In this document: piece by piece, positions 1 through 12,655 of the stretch
Layout: each line of letters opens with the position of its first letter
Numbering within the stretch: position 1 is the first letter of the stretch
Assembly (NCBI RefSeq): GCF_900110435.1
Contig: NZ_FODT01000002.1
Span: 248,001 to 312,000, forward strand
DNA from: Rhodopseudomonas pseudopalustris
Lineage (GTDB): Bacteria; Pseudomonadota; Alphaproteobacteria; Rhizobiales; Xanthobacteraceae
Length of the DNA: 64,000 nucleotides
Reading direction: 5' to 3'
Notes under the pieces: model-generated
The model's input: the letters and a program-made list of their open reading frames with translations, nothing else
The model's database searches: none
Told to the model about the DNA's origin: nothing
Made by a program: the position numbers and the translations under genes

Positions 1-40
1 GCTCCCCTCCCCCTTGCGGGGAGGGGTCGGGGGTGGGGGT
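1..40. repeat. left arm of a 40-bp perfect inverted repeat
   Basis: Bases 1-40 are the exact reverse complement of 413-452. Each arm is itself partly palindromic (CTCCCC...GGGGAG around a TTGCGG core). The two arms box the DUF559 gene between glyQ (expected upstream, outside the window) and glyS. Related CTCCC-GCAAG-GGGAG elements recur at 9.8, 52.8 and 55.4 kb, so this is one member of a dispersed REP-like family. Confidence 0.85.
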
Positions 41-46
41 CCACGG

Positions 47-508
47 ATGCAGACTTCGATGTTTGGATCGCCAGCGATGACCACTGATCGCCAGCGTTAC
101 TTCGCGCACACGATGCGCCAGAACCCGACGGACGCGGAGCGCTTGCTGTGGCAGCGCCTGCGGCACGACGTCGTGCTGTCCAACTCACACTTCCGCCGGC
201 AGGCCGCGATCGGGCCCTACATCGTCGATTTTGCCAGCCGCGGCGCCAGGCTGGTGATCGAACTTGATGGCGGTCAGCATGATGAGCAGCACGTCGCCGA
301 CGAAGCGCGCAGTCGCTTCATCGAAGCCGAGGGCTATCGCGTCCTTCGCTTCTGGAACAACGATGTGCTCGGCAACCTCGATGGTGTCCTCGCCGAGATT
401 CAGTCCGCGTTGACCCCCACCCCCGACCCCTCCCCGCAAGGGGGAGGGGAGCCAAAACCGCGCGCTCCCCGCAAGCCGCGCCGTTCTCGCACCAGGATTT
501 CAAACTAA
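47..508 (+). CDS. DUF559 (Vsr-like) endonuclease-family protein
   Basis: About 153 aa if the ATG at 47 is used; ATGs at 59 and 77 are alternatives and no clear ribosome site decides. The family signature is visible: an NPTDAERLLWQRLR helix, then FRRQ, IVDF and the acidic core ELDGGQH, all of which fit the PD-(D/E)XK/Vsr-like fold of DUF559. The C-terminus is basic and is encoded partly by the right arm of the 40-bp inverted repeat (413-452). The stop codon abuts the glyS start, so it sits inside the glycyl-tRNA synthetase operon. DUF559 genes are often solitary and mobile. Its biochemical role is unknown. Confidence 0.8.
   Translation: MQTSMFGSPAMTTDRQRYFAHTMRQNPTDAERLLWQRLRHDVVLSNSHFRRQAAIGPYIVDFASRGARLVIELDGGQHDEQHVADEARSRFIEAEGYRVLRFWNNDVLGNLDGVLAEIQSALTPTPDPSPQGGGEPKPRAPRKPRRSRTRISN
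413..452. repeat. right arm of the 40-bp inverted repeat
   Basis: Exact reverse complement of bases 1-40. It lies within the 3' end of the DUF559 reading frame and encodes its PTPDPSPQGGGE stretch, so the coding sequence and the repeat have been fused. Confidence 0.85.
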
Positions 509-2791
509 ATGCCTGACCTCCTTCTCGAACTGTTCTCCGAAGAAATCCCGGCGCGGATGCAGGCCAAGGCTGCTGACGATCTGCGCCGCATGGTGACCGA
601 AAAGCTGGTCGCCGAGGGCCTCGTCTATGAGGGCGCCAAGGCGTTCGCGACGCCGCGGCGGCTGGCGTTGACGGTGCATGGCATTCCGGCGCGGCAGCCG
701 GATCTGAAGGACGAGCGCAAGGGGCCGAAGGTCGGCGCGCCGGACGCCGCCGTGCAGGGCTTTCTGAAAGCCACCGGGCTCGCCTCGCTCGACGAGGCCA
801 AGATCCAGCGCGATCCGAAGAAGGGGGATTTCTACATCGCGCTGATCGAGAAGCCGGGCAAGCCTGCGATCGATGTGCTCGCCGACATCCTGCCGGTGAT
901 CGTGCGCACCTTCCCGTGGCCGAAATCGATGCGCTGGGGCGAGCGTTCCGCCAAGCCCGGCGCGCTGCAATGGGTGCGGCCGCTGCATTCGATCGTCGCG
1001 ACCTTCGGCATCGACACCGAGGAACCCGAGGTGGTGGCGTTCGACGTCAGCGGCATCAAGGCCGGGCAGGTGACGCGCGGCCATCGCTTCATGGCCCCGG
1101 ACGAGATCAGTGTGCGCCGCTTCGAGGACTACGAGGCGAAGCTCTATGCCGCCAAGGTCGTGCTCGATCCGCAGCGCCGCAAGGACATCATTCTGGCGGA
1201 TGCGAAAACCCTGGCGCAGGCGCAGAACTACGAACTGGTCGAGGATCAGGGACTGCTCGACGAAGTCTCCGGGCTGGTCGAATGGCCGGTTGCGCTGATG
1301 GGCTCGTTCGACGCGGACTTCCTGTCGATCCCCGGCGAAGTGATCCGCGCCACCATCCGCGCCAACCAGAAGTGCTTCGTGGTCGCCGATCCCGCGACGG
1401 CTAAGCTGGCCAACAAATTCATCCTCACATCGAATATCGAAGCCAGCGACGGCGGCGCCGCGATCACCGCCGGCAACGAGCGTGTGATCCGCGCGCGATT
1501 GAGCGACGCGAAGTTCTTCTACGACACCGATCTGAAGACCAAGCTGGAAGACCGGCTGCCGAAATTCGATCAGATCGTGTTCCACGAAAAGCTCGGCACG
1601 CAGGCAGTGCGCATTAAACGTATCAAGAGCTTCGCTGCAAAGATCGCGCCGCTGGTCGGCGCCGATGTTGAGAAGGCGAAACGCGCTGGTGAGTTGTGCA
1701 AGGCCGATTTGCTGACTGAAATGGTCGGCGAATTCCCCGAACTGCAAGGCCTGATGGGCAAGTACTATGCGCTGGCGCAGGGTGAAGACCTGAGCGTCGC
1801 CGCCGCCTGCGAAGAGCACTACAAGCCGCAGGGCCCGACCGACCGCGTCCCCACCGATTCTGTCTCGATAGCGGTGGCCTTGGCGGACAAGTTGGACACG
1901 CTGGTCGGGTTCTGGGCGATCGACGAGAAGCCGACGGGCAGCAAGGACCCGTTTGCGTTGCGACGCGCGGCGCTGGGGGTGATCAGGCTAGTGCTAGAGA
2001 ATAGCCTTCGCCTGAATCTAATGACGATCATTCGTCCTCAAGCAAGTTTGTTCGTTTTCCATGAGTGGATGAAATCGGAGAATGTTCAAAAAATCATGGC
2101 GCTGGCCAATGAGGAGGGGCTTGCGGAGGAGATTTTTCCCATCATCAGTGCCTCCTACGATAAGAAGTTGGGTGCATTTAGGGAGTGGAATCCGCAAACT
2201 GAATCGGAAGTAATTCGAGATCCTAAAAAGCATGCCGAGCTTCGCGAGCTTGTTAGCTCGCGATGCGGTGATCTCCTTGCCTTCTTCGCCGACCGCCTCA
2301 AAGTCCAGCTCCGCGATCAAGGCGCTCGTCACGATCTCGTCGACGCGGTGTTCGCGCTAGAGGGCCAGGACGACATCCTGATGATCGTCCGCCGGGTCGA
2401 AGCGTTGGCGGCGTTCCTCGCCACTGACGACGGCAAGAACCTGCTCGCCGGCGCCAAACGCGCCGCCAACATCCTGCGGATCGAGGAGAAGAAGGACGGC
2501 CGCGCCTTCGATGGCGTGCCGGATGCGTCGCTCTACGCGCAGGACGAGGAGAAGGCGCTGGCGGCCGCGATCGATCGGGCGCGGGCGGAGGCGACCGAGG
2601 CGGTGGCGCGCGAAGACTTCGCCGCCGCGATGACCGCGATGGCGGGCCTGCGGCCGGCGGTCGATGCGTTCTTCGACAAGGTCACGGTCAACGCGGACGA
2701 GAAAGCCGTCCGCGAAAACCGCCTGAAGCTGCTGGGCGAAATCCGCGCCGCGACGCGCGCGGTGGCGGATTTCTCGAAGATCCAGGATTGA
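509..2791 (+). CDS. glyS: glycyl-tRNA synthetase beta subunit
   Basis: Beta chain of the bacterial alpha2-beta2 glycyl-tRNA synthetase, which charges tRNA-Gly. The start [18 protein letters not shown] is the family N-terminus. KWPKSMRWG-type and [15 protein letters not shown] motifs follow, and the C-terminal anticodon-binding part is present. At 760 aa it is longer than the roughly 690-700 aa usual in proteobacteria. The excess maps to about residues 497-585 (nt 2000-2270), a stretch of clearly lower GC and different codon use that joins smoothly to [23 protein letters not shown]. The start directly follows the DUF559 stop, suggesting translational coupling. glyQ is expected just upstream, outside the window. 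Confidence 0.95.
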   Translation: MPDLLLELFSEEIPARMQAKAADDLRRMVTEKLVAEGLVYEGAKAFATPRRLALTVHGIPARQPDLKDERKGPKVGAPDAAVQGFLKATGLASLDEAKIQRDPKKGDFYIALIEKPGKPAIDVLADILPVIVRTFPWPKSMRWGERSAKPGALQWVRPLHSIVATFGIDTEEPEVVAFDVSGIKAGQVTRGHRFMAPDEISVRRFEDYEAKLYAAKVVLDPQRRKDIILADAKTLAQAQNYELVEDQGLLDEVSGLVEWPVALMGSFDADFLSIPGEVIRATIRANQKCFVVADPATAKLANKFILTSNIEASDGGAAITAGNERVIRARLSDAKFFYDTDLKTKLEDRLPKFDQIVFHEKLGTQAVRIKRIKSFAAKIAPLVGADVEKAKRAGELCKADLLTEMVGEFPELQGLMGKYYALAQGEDLSVAAACEEHYKPQGPTDRVPTDSVSIAVALADKLDTLVGFWAIDEKPTGSKDPFALRRAALGVIRLVLENSLRLNLMTIIRPQASLFVFHEWMKSENVQKIMALANEEGLAEEIFPIISASYDKKLGAFREWNPQTESEVIRDPKKHAELRELVSSRCGDLLAFFADRLKVQLRDQGARHDLVDAVFALEGQDDILMIVRRVEALAAFLATDDGKNLLAGAKRAANILRIEEKKDGRAFDGVPDASLYAQDEEKALAAAIDRARAEATEAVAREDFAAAMTAMAGLRPAVDAFFDKVTVNADEKAVRENRLKLLGEIRAATRAVADFSKIQD

Positions 2792-2798
2792 TCGTCGG

Positions 2799-2897
2799 TC
2801 ATTCCGGGGCGCTCGCGCAGCGAGCGAGCCCGGAATCCCGAGATGCCCTGAAGCTCCGGATTCCGGGTTCGCGCGCTTTGCGCGCGCCCCGGAATTA
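2799..2897. repeat. pair of ATTCCGGGGC palindromic repeats
   Basis: Two inverted elements: ATTCCGGGGCGCTCGCGCAG... with CGAGCCCGGAAT, then GGATTCCGGGTTCGCGCG... with CGCGCCCCGGAAT. The same family recurs at 51610-51706. It may act as a transcription terminator after glyS, but no T-run follows. Confidence 0.7.
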
Positions 2898-3032
2898 CGG
2901 CGCTGAGTGCCTGCAACGCGTCCCCGATATTTCCAGCAATTCGGAAATATTTACGTGTCGTTAACCATGTCCTGAAAAGTTGGCGGCCGGTAAGGGTTTC
3001 TTAACCGCCTTACTCGCAGCGGGACGTCGCCC

Positions 3033-4133
3033 ATGACAACGGTTACCACCGGCCTCAATTCCTGCGCGCAATATGGCGCGGCCTATGCCCGCACGGCGGT
3101 GTCGCAGAATTCGCTGGCCGGCGTGCTGGCTTCGACCGGCGACGACCCGTTCACCTCGAATAATTCCGCGACCAATCTGACGCTGTCGGCAGCGGCGCGG
3201 GCGCAGCTCGCCAACGCCACCGCCGCGAAGGACTTCACCGCCGTCATCAGCGACAGCCGCGCCGCGCTCGACAAGCTTTACAAGGCGGCGGGCGTCACCG
3301 GCCCGTATGATGCGAGCGGCAAGCCGACGATCGATCCATCCTCGCTCGATCGCCGCGCGCTGTTCGCGGTGGCGTCGAACGCCGGCGGCAAGTTCACCGA
3401 GGCCGAGCAGACGCTCGCCGCGGTGACGCGGATCGCCGGTTTCAACGCGGCGCTGTCGCCGGCGGCGCAGACCGCGAAGCTGACCGACAACTACAATACG
3501 ATCTACAAGGCGGCCGCGGACTATCTCGACGGCGCCTCGAGCGAGGAGAAGGCGACGTCGACCTGGCAGGCCGAGCGGGCGGCCATCGCCAAGGGCCTCA
3601 CCGCGACGCAGAGCGATCCGACCAAGGCGCCCTCGGGCATCTCCGGTGATCCAGTCGCGTCCTATCTGGCGCAATATCCGTCGGGCAGCCCGACCAACAC
3701 GCAGAGCTTCGCCAGCGTCGCCAACTCGGCGCGCGCCGCGCTCGACGATCAGGCCAAGCAGGCCGCCGCTGCCGGCAAAGAGCTGATCTACGACCCCGGC
3801 CGCAAGGTCGGGCAGATGGCCGATCTGTCGTCGCTCGACAACCGCTCGCTGTCGGCGATCTCGCTCAATCAGGATCAGCTGTTCTCCAAGGAAGAGACCT
3901 TCGCGGCCAAGCAAGAGCTCGACAGCCGCAATCGCGCCAGTATTCTCACGGCGCTGAAGCAAAGCCAGACCTCGGGCAATCCGGCCGATTTCAGCCTCGG
4001 GCTGCTCAATTCCTATTCGGCGATGAGCGCAGAGGAGCGCACCGCAGCGAACTGGACGCCGGCGTTCCGCGACAATGCGGTGCAGAGCTACAAGGCGACG
4101 ACGACGCTGCTGTCGATGCTGAAGGGCGGCTGA
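3033..4133 (+). CDS. hypothetical protein with an internal duplication
   Basis: 366 aa, no recognised domain. It is rich in Ala, Ser and Thr, and no signal peptide is evident. The protein contains two copies of a module of about 115 residues. Residues 70-185 align with 228-348 through ARAALD, then SSLD-R-L, then a KFTEAE/LFSKEE-type segment, ending in SSEEKATSTW versus SAEERTAANW. Its helix-rich, low-complexity composition resembles flagellar or secreted structural proteins, but that is only an impression. The ATG at 3033 has a weak upstream GGGAC ribosome site. It stands alone between glyS and the DUF3096 gene. Confidence 0.75.
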   Translation: MTTVTTGLNSCAQYGAAYARTAVSQNSLAGVLASTGDDPFTSNNSATNLTLSAAARAQLANATAAKDFTAVISDSRAALDKLYKAAGVTGPYDASGKPTIDPSSLDRRALFAVASNAGGKFTEAEQTLAAVTRIAGFNAALSPAAQTAKLTDNYNTIYKAAADYLDGASSEEKATSTWQAERAAIAKGLTATQSDPTKAPSGISGDPVASYLAQYPSGSPTNTQSFASVANSARAALDDQAKQAAAAGKELIYDPGRKVGQMADLSSLDNRSLSAISLNQDQLFSKEETFAAKQELDSRNRASILTALKQSQTSGNPADFSLGLLNSYSAMSAEERTAANWTPAFRDNAVQSYKATTTLLSMLKGG

Positions 4134-4643
4134 TCGGCGCTCAGATCGCCCCGCGCGCGGTCGCGGTCGACGAATACAGCCCGCCGAGCCCCGGCATCCA
4201 GCCCGCGCGCCTCATTGAGCAGCAGCACCACCAGCCCGGCGTTGCGCCCGCCCTTTTCATCGCGCTCGCGCAGGCTGCGTGCAACTCGCAGGCGCAAACA
4301 GAAGAACCCCGCCCGGGCGGGGGGCGGGGCGGGGTTCTCTGATCCAGTCGCAGCGTTCGCGCCCGGATCTCGTTCCGGCGACTTCTTCGTCCACCTGAAC
4401 GATCTCGAACTGCGGTGCTCCGGCGAGCGCCCTCGTTGGGCCAGTTGTCCGCAGCAGTCACCGAAGCAATGCCCGCCGCGGCGTGATGTTCCTGAGAAAG
4501 CTGCATGCGCGCGCGATTTTGTGCGGAGTGGAACTCAGGCGACCTGATCGGCGTCGTCAGGCGCCAGTATCCATGACCCCACCCGCCCGCTACAAATCCG
4601 TTTGCGATTCGATCTCGATATCCCTCAGCCGGAGCCAACTGCC
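4134..4643. other. intergenic region, no convincing gene
   Basis: 510 bases. The only clear structure is the hairpin at 4303-4338. Short frames on both strands (for example the minus frame at 4088-4297) lack ribosome sites and family features, so I treat them as chance. Confidence 0.5.
4303..4338 (+). terminator. strong GC hairpin
   Basis: Arms AGAACCCCGCCC and GGGCGGGGTTCT pair perfectly over 12 bp, with a C/G-rich loop and TTCTCT at the 3' side. It could terminate transcription from the 366-aa gene, although it lies 170 bases past its stop. Confidence 0.5.
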
Positions 4644-4799
4644 ATGACAATCACCGCTGCCCACATTCCCGCCATCGTCGCGCTGATCGCCGGTATCCTG
4701 ATTCTGATCATGCCGCGTCTGCTCAACATCGTGGTGGCGATCTACCTGATCTGCATCGGACTGATCGGTCTCGGCGTGCTTCGCTTCTTGCACCTTTAG
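4644..4799 (+). CDS. DUF3096 small membrane protein
   Basis: 51 aa from the ATG at 4644, which has GGAGCC just upstream; the longer in-frame start at 4602 has no such site. The sequence is IPAIVALIAGILILIMPRLL followed by a second hydrophobic segment ending near GLGVLRF. This gives two short transmembrane helices with a Pro-Arg turn, the hallmark of DUF3096. The function of the family is unknown. The gene lies about 90 bases upstream of ppdK in the same direction. Confidence 0.8.
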   Translation: MTITAAHIPAIVALIAGILILIMPRLLNIVVAIYLICIGLIGLGVLRFLHL

Positions 4800-4889
4800 T
4801 CGGCAGAGGGCCGGCCAGCTTGCTTGCAACGGCCAAAACGTGGTGTATAGCGCCGAAATCTTTCCCCCTCTTGCGGACCGTTGAGAGCC

Positions 4890-7973
<3,084 letters not shown>

Positions 7974-8372
7974 GCGTCTCGCGCGAGCGATCCTGATAAC
8001 TGATTGCAATGGCCGGGCAAGTCCCGGCCATTTGCTTGCGTGGTGATTGCTCGCACGTGCGGGCAGTCGACGCTTGTAGGCGACGCTTGTGGATCGAATG
8101 GCGTGTGTGTGTCGGCCGAGCGGGAACCGAGTCGCGCGCGTGATAATTGAGAGGTTCCGTCGACGTCGTGCCTTGACGCAATCTTAACCACTACAATGAA
8201 GTTGCGGTTTACCAAGGCTCGCGGAAGTTCTGCGAACTAATCGCTTGTTGTTGCGTGTGGCGCTGCTGCATCGGCGATTAACGCACAAGCAACTTTAATC
8301 GAATAACAACAGAGAAGATCAACTTGTTCGAAACGACAGGTTGGTTCCAGTAAGCGTTGCGTGAGCGTATCG
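7974..8372. other. intergenic region between ppdK and the cell wall hydrolase gene
   Basis: About 390 bases. It holds the ppdK terminator hairpin (8008-8033), then an AT-richer stretch (8180-8345) that probably carries the promoter of the SleB gene. No credible small ORF was seen. Confidence 0.5.
8008..8033 (+). terminator. ppdK terminator hairpin
   Basis: AATGGCCGGG and CCCGGCCATT pair around a 5-base loop, followed by TTGCTTG, 35 bases after the ppdK stop. Confidence 0.7.
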
Positions 8373-9797
8373 ATGTCAGTCATGCGTAACCGGCCGAAGG
8401 GCGCACGGATTGCGTCCTTCGGTCTCGGGCTCTGCGTGTTCGCGGTGTTCCCGACCGAAATCGGCTATCAGGATATCGCCTCGCTGCTGGTTCGCCAGCC
8501 GGGCGTCACCGAGCGTTGGCAGAAGCGGATGTTCGCCTCGTCGTTCGGCTCGATCCAGGTCGCGACCTTTTCGTTCGGCCGTCCGATCGGCACCTGGGCG
8601 CCGCAGGGCGCCGACTCTCGTCTCGCCAGCCTCGACGGCAAGCTCGGTCTGGTCGGCGCGCTGACCCGCAATCCGCTGGCGCAGCCGCCGTCGCGCTATC
8701 AGGCGTCCGATTTTCCCGCCGTCGATCGCACGCTGAAGGGCGATCGTCTCGCGATCTTCAAGCCGGGGACTGCGACGCCGGATGACGCCGCGCCATCGGC
8801 GAGCGACGATCCGAACGCGCCGAACGTCGCCGGCGCCAAAACCGCCGAACTGGTGCCCACCGACAATGCGCCGCTCGATCCGGAACTCGCAGAAGCGCTG
8901 AAGTCCGAGCCTTTGCCGCAATACGACGCTGCGCATGCGCTCGAGGCGGACGCGCTGCATGTCGCGCTGCATCCCAAGTCGACTGATCATGCCGAGACGG
9001 CCGCCGCGCCGCCTCGCGATCCGTTCACCTTCAAGACGTCGAGCCTTTTCTTCGGCACCGGCTCGCTCGGCGGCCCCGAGGAATCGCTCGAACAGTGGCA
9101 ACCTGGCGAAGAGCCGATGATCGTCACGCCGCACGGCGCCGATCCGGAGATGAAGTCGCCGCTGCTGTCGGCGACCGCGGTCGATCCGGAAGCGGCCGGC
9201 CTATCCGTCGCCGGCAAGGGCGAGGTCAACGCCGATCATCACGCCAAGACGCCCGCCGAGCGGCTCGGCCTGTTCGACGCGAAGCTGCGCGCCAAGCACG
9301 AGAAATGCCTTGCCGAGGCGGTGTATTTCGAATCGCGCGGCGAGAAGGTGCGCGGCCAGATCGCGGTCGCGCAGGTCGTGCTCAACCGCGCCTTCTCGGG
9401 CTTCTACCCGAACAATGTCTGCGGCGTGGTGTACCAGAACAAGCACAGGCGGCTCGCCTGCCAATTCACCTTCGCCTGCGACCGCGTCGCCGACGTCGTC
9501 CGCGAGCCGGAAATGTGGGATCGCGCCCGCAAGATCGCCAAGGCGAGCCTCGACGGCAAGCTGTGGCTGCCGGAAGTCGCCAAGTCGACGCACTATCATG
9601 CCTATTGGGTGCGGCCGTCCTGGGTGCACGAGATGAAGAAGATGTATCGCACCGGCGTGCACACCTTCTACCGACCGCGCAACTGGGGCGACGGCAGCGA
9701 AGCGCCGAGCTGGGGCGACGCGTCGGAAACCGCAGCCATCAGCGCCCAACTCGCCGAAGCGGCGAAGAGCTCGGCCGAGATCAACGCGAAGAATTGA
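8373..9797 (+). CDS. cell wall hydrolase, SleB family
   Basis: About 474 aa. The N-terminus has basic residues (MRNRPKGAR) then a hydrophobic segment (FGLGLCVFAVFPTEIG), a signal anchor or signal peptide. Residues about 50-300 are a variable, Ala/Pro/Asp-rich linker. The C-terminal part is the SleB/Hydrolase_2 domain: CLAEAVYFESRGEKVRGQIA with the catalytic Glu, then QVVLNR, NVCGVVYQN, CQFTFACD and the late HYHAYWVRPSW. SleB-type enzymes are lytic transglycosylases of peptidoglycan. A GTG at 8361 is an alternative start. It is monocistronic, followed by palindromic repeats. Confidence 0.85.
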   Translation: MSVMRNRPKGARIASFGLGLCVFAVFPTEIGYQDIASLLVRQPGVTERWQKRMFASSFGSIQVATFSFGRPIGTWAPQGADSRLASLDGKLGLVGALTRNPLAQPPSRYQASDFPAVDRTLKGDRLAIFKPGTATPDDAAPSASDDPNAPNVAGAKTAELVPTDNAPLDPELAEALKSEPLPQYDAAHALEADALHVALHPKSTDHAETAAAPPRDPFTFKTSSLFFGTGSLGGPEESLEQWQPGEEPMIVTPHGADPEMKSPLLSATAVDPEAAGLSVAGKGEVNADHHAKTPAERLGLFDAKLRAKHEKCLAEAVYFESRGEKVRGQIAVAQVVLNRAFSGFYPNNVCGVVYQNKHRRLACQFTFACDRVADVVREPEMWDRARKIAKASLDGKLWLPEVAKSTHYHAYWVRPSWVHEMKKMYRTGVHTFYRPRNWGDGSEAPSWGDASETAAISAQLAEAAKSSAEINAKN

Positions 9798-9839
9798 GTT
9801 GCTGGCTGACAAGCATTGAGCCTGCGCCACCGGCAGCGC

Positions 9840-9967
9840 GCTCCCTCTCCCGCTTGCGGGAGAGGGTTGGGGTGAGGGCGACGCAAGCACTGACTCGGCA
9901 AGCGCGTAGCGGAGTGCCCTCACCCGGATCGCTGCGCGATCCGACCTCTCCCGCAAGCGGGAGAGGT
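9840..9967. repeat. facing pair of CTCTCCCGC-TTGC-GCGGGAGAG palindromes
   Basis: CTCTCCCGCTTGCGGGAGAG near the left end and CTCTCCCGCAAGCGGGAGAG near the right end, joined by inner inverted segments (GTGAGGGCG ... CCCTCACCCGGATCGC). Same family as 52759-52873 and 55392-55554. Confidence 0.85.
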
Positions 9968-10015
9968 TGCGCGGTGCTACGCGGCGCCCCGGAATGAAGG
10001 AGAGGGCGTCGTGAA

Positions 10016-10891
10016 CTACGCGTCGATATCCAGCGCGATGTCGAAATTCGGCGCCGAATGCGTCAGCGCGCCGGCGGATGCGTAGTCGACGCCGGTCTCG
10101 GCGATGGCGCGGATCGAGTCGCGGGTGACGCCGCCGGAGGCTTCCAGCACGACGCGGCCTTGCGCCATGGACACGGCGCGCTTCAGCGTGGCGATGTCCA
10201 TGTTGTCGAGCAGCACGACGTCGGCCATGCCGGTGTCGAGTACGTCCTGAAGCTGGTCCAGCGTGTCGACCTCGATCTCGATCTTGACCAGATGGCCGAT
10301 CTTCGCCCGCGCGCGCTCCAGCACCGGGCGGATGCCGCCGGCGACCGCGATGTGGTTGTCCTTGATCAGGATGGCGTCGTCGAGCCCGAAGCGGTGGTTG
10401 AAGCCGCCGCCGCAGCGCACCGCGTATTTCTCCAGCGCACGAAGCCCGGGGGTGGTCTTGCGGGTGCAGCAGATCCGCAGCTTGCTGCCGGCGGTGTGGC
10501 GGACGTAGTCCGAGGTGAGCGTGGCGATGCCCGACAGCCGGCCGACGAAATTCAGCGCGGTCCGCTCGCCGGACAGCACCGCCCGCGCCGGGCCGGACAT
10601 CGTCAGCACATGGATGCCGGCGGCGACCGCGTCGCCGTCGCGGACATGGGCGGCGATGTGGATGTCGGGCGACAGCCGCCGAAACGCCTCGACCGCCAGC
10701 GGCAGCCCGGCGATCACGCCCGACTGCCGCGCCACCATGATGGCGTGCGCTTGGGTCGTCTCCGGAATCGTCGCGATCGACGTCACGTCGCCGGCGCGGC
10801 CGAGATCCTCGTCGAGCGCGCGGTGCACGGCCTGTTCGATCGCCAAATGGGACAGGAATGCATCGGGATGCAGCAAAGTCGTCGGATTCAT
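10016..10891 (-). CDS. nadC: nicotinate-nucleotide pyrophosphorylase (carboxylating)
   Basis: 291 aa. Converts quinolinate and PRPP to nicotinate mononucleotide in de novo NAD synthesis. The start [12 protein letters not shown] is preceded by AGGAA. The family residues are present: [64 protein letters not shown] and LEASGGV. It is last in the nadA-nadB-nadC operon, 32 bases after nadB. A longer in-frame extension upstream belongs to the shadow of nadB and is not used. Confidence 0.96.
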   Translation of the reverse strand: MNPTTLLHPDAFLSHLAIEQAVHRALDEDLGRAGDVTSIATIPETTQAHAIMVARQSGVIAGLPLAVEAFRRLSPDIHIAAHVRDGDAVAAGIHVLTMSGPARAVLSGERTALNFVGRLSGIATLTSDYVRHTAGSKLRICCTRKTTPGLRALEKYAVRCGGGFNHRFGLDDAILIKDNHIAVAGGIRPVLERARAKIGHLVKIEIEVDTLDQLQDVLDTGMADVVLLDNMDIATLKRAVSMAQGRVVLEASGGVTRDSIRAIAETGVDYASAGALTHSAPNFDIALDIDA

Positions 10892-10923
10892 CGGGCTGTT
10901 CCTGAGCAGAGAATGGGAATGGA

Positions 10924-12543
10924 TCAGGCGAGGGCGGTGTGGGTGTGCAACGGCCTGATCGTCGCGCCGCCGCCGGCCAGCGCGCCTGCGCGTTCGCGGG
11001 CCTGCGCGAGCGTGGTCATGCTGCGCTCGGCGAGCGTTGGATTCTCCGCCGGATAGTCGGAGCGATAATGCGCGCCGCGGCTCTCGGTCCGCGCAAGCGC
11101 GGCGGTCGCGACCAGCAGCGCCGCCGTCGCCATGTTGGCGAGCGCGGTCGAGGTCGCATCGGCTTCCAGCGCCGCGAAGGCGCGCACCGCTTCGGTGAGG
11201 CCGTCGCGGTCGCGGATCACGCCGACCTTGGCCGACATCATCGCACGCAAGTCCCGCTCCTGCGCCGGGTCGAGCGCCGCATCGCGCATCCGCGCCGCCG
11301 GATCGAACCGGCCGGTCGCCGCACGCAGCTCCGCGCCGCCGATGTCTTCGGCGATCCGCGCTGCATAGACCACGGCTTCGAGCAGCGAGTTCGAGGCGAG
11401 CCGGTTGGCGCCATGGGCGCCGGTGCAGGACACTTCGCCGGCCGCCCACAGGCCGTTCAGCGAGGTTCTGCCGCGCGCATCCACCGCGACGCCGCCCATG
11501 TGATAATGCGCCGCCGGGGCGATCGGGATCGGCTGCGTCGCCGGATCGATGCCGGCGGAGATGCAGCTCTCATAGACGGTCGGGAATTCCTTGGCGAAAT
11601 GCGCGCCGAGCGCGGTCGTCGCGTCGAGGAATGCGCCGCGTCCGGAAGCGACCTCGGCGAACACGCCGCGGGCGACGATGTCGCGCGGCGCCAGTTCGGC
11701 GAGCGGATTCAGCGCCAGCATGAAGCGCTCGCCGCGGCCGTTGATCAACGTCGCGCCTTCGCCGCGCAGCGCCTCGGTGGCGAGCGGCGCCGGATCGCGG
11801 CCGACCATGATCGCGGTCGGGTGAAACTGCACGAACTCCGGATCGGCGATCACGGCGCCGGCGCGGGCGGCGATCGCCAGGCCCTGGCCGGAGGCTTCCG
11901 GCGGATTGGTCGTCACCGCATACAAATGCCCGATGCCGCCGGTGGCGAGCACCACGGCGCGCGCCGGGATCGTCACCGGCGCGGTGAGGACGTGACCGGC
12001 CTTGCGCAATTGCAGCCCGGCGACGGCGTCGCCGTCGGTCAGCAGAGCTTCGGCGAACCAGCCTTCGATCACGCGGATCGACGGCGTCGCGCGCACCGCC
12101 TCGGTCAGCGCGGTGATGATCGCCTTGCCGGCCATGTCGCCGCGCACATGCACGATGCGCCGCGCCGAATGCGCCGCCTCGCGCGCCACCGCCAGCCGGC
12201 CTTCGAGGTCGCGATCGAACGGCACGCCATATTCCAGCAGATCATGGATGCGCGCCGAGGCTTCCTGTGCGAGCCCGAGCGCGATCGCCTCGTCGACCAG
12301 CCCGGCGCCGACCGCGATGGTGTCGGCAGCATGGGATTCCGCGGTGTCGCCTTCGCCGACCGCGGCGGCGATGCCGCCCTGCGCCCACGCCGTCGAGGCG
12401 CCTTGGCCGAGCGGCGCCGCGCTGATCACCGTCACCGGCCGCGGCGCCAGCTTGAGCGCGCAGAACAGCCCTGCGAGGCCACCGCCGACGATGACGATGT
12501 CGCCATGGGCGCCGAGCGATCCGATTTCAGTTGTGGTGCTCAT
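10924..12543 (-). CDS. nadB: L-aspartate oxidase
   Basis: 539 aa from ATG at 12543 (MSTTTEIG); a TTG four codons earlier is possible. The flavoprotein oxidises L-aspartate to iminoaspartate, the substrate of NadA. The N-terminal dinucleotide fold reads [13 protein letters not shown], followed by [12 protein letters not shown], the succinate-dehydrogenase-like HPTA segment ([10 protein letters not shown]), AAHYHMGGV and [23 protein letters not shown]. Lengths and motifs are standard. It sits between nadA and nadC on the same strand. Confidence 0.96.
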   Translation of the reverse strand: MSTTTEIGSLGAHGDIVIVGGGLAGLFCALKLAPRPVTVISAAPLGQGASTAWAQGGIAAAVGEGDTAESHAADTIAVGAGLVDEAIALGLAQEASARIHDLLEYGVPFDRDLEGRLAVAREAAHSARRIVHVRGDMAGKAIITALTEAVRATPSIRVIEGWFAEALLTDGDAVAGLQLRKAGHVLTAPVTIPARAVVLATGGIGHLYAVTTNPPEASGQGLAIAARAGAVIADPEFVQFHPTAIMVGRDPAPLATEALRGEGATLINGRGERFMLALNPLAELAPRDIVARGVFAEVASGRGAFLDATTALGAHFAKEFPTVYESCISAGIDPATQPIPIAPAAHYHMGGVAVDARGRTSLNGLWAAGEVSCTGAHGANRLASNSLLEAVVYAARIAEDIGGAELRAATGRFDPAARMRDAALDPAQERDLRAMMSAKVGVIRDRDGLTEAVRAFAALEADATSTALANMATAALLVATAALARTESRGAHYRSDYPAENPTLAERSMTTLAQARERAGALAGGGATIRPLHTHTALA

Positions 12544-12655
12544 GCGGCGGTCCAACTCTGAGGCGATGCCCGCGAACGCCGATGACCCGCGAACGCCTGT
12601 GACAGATGCGGGGGCGGCCGGGCGGGCCGCCGCCGATCGAGCCGCGACCTGCGGC

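Noticed and set aside
500-1819. Long minus-strand frame of 439 aa opposite glyS
   Set aside because: Shadow of glyS in a GC-rich genome; no domain, Asp/Arg/His-rich composition typical of antisense frames.
4215-4547. 110-aa plus frame after the 366-aa gene
   Set aside because: Contains the terminator hairpin, low-complexity Arg/Ser, no start signal.
9840-9967. Possible CRISPR-like repeats
   Set aside because: Only two facing palindromes, inverted rather than direct and without regular spacers; no array or cas genes in the window.
10939-12561. 540-aa plus frame over nadB
   Set aside because: Antisense shadow; nadB motifs are unambiguous on the minus strand.
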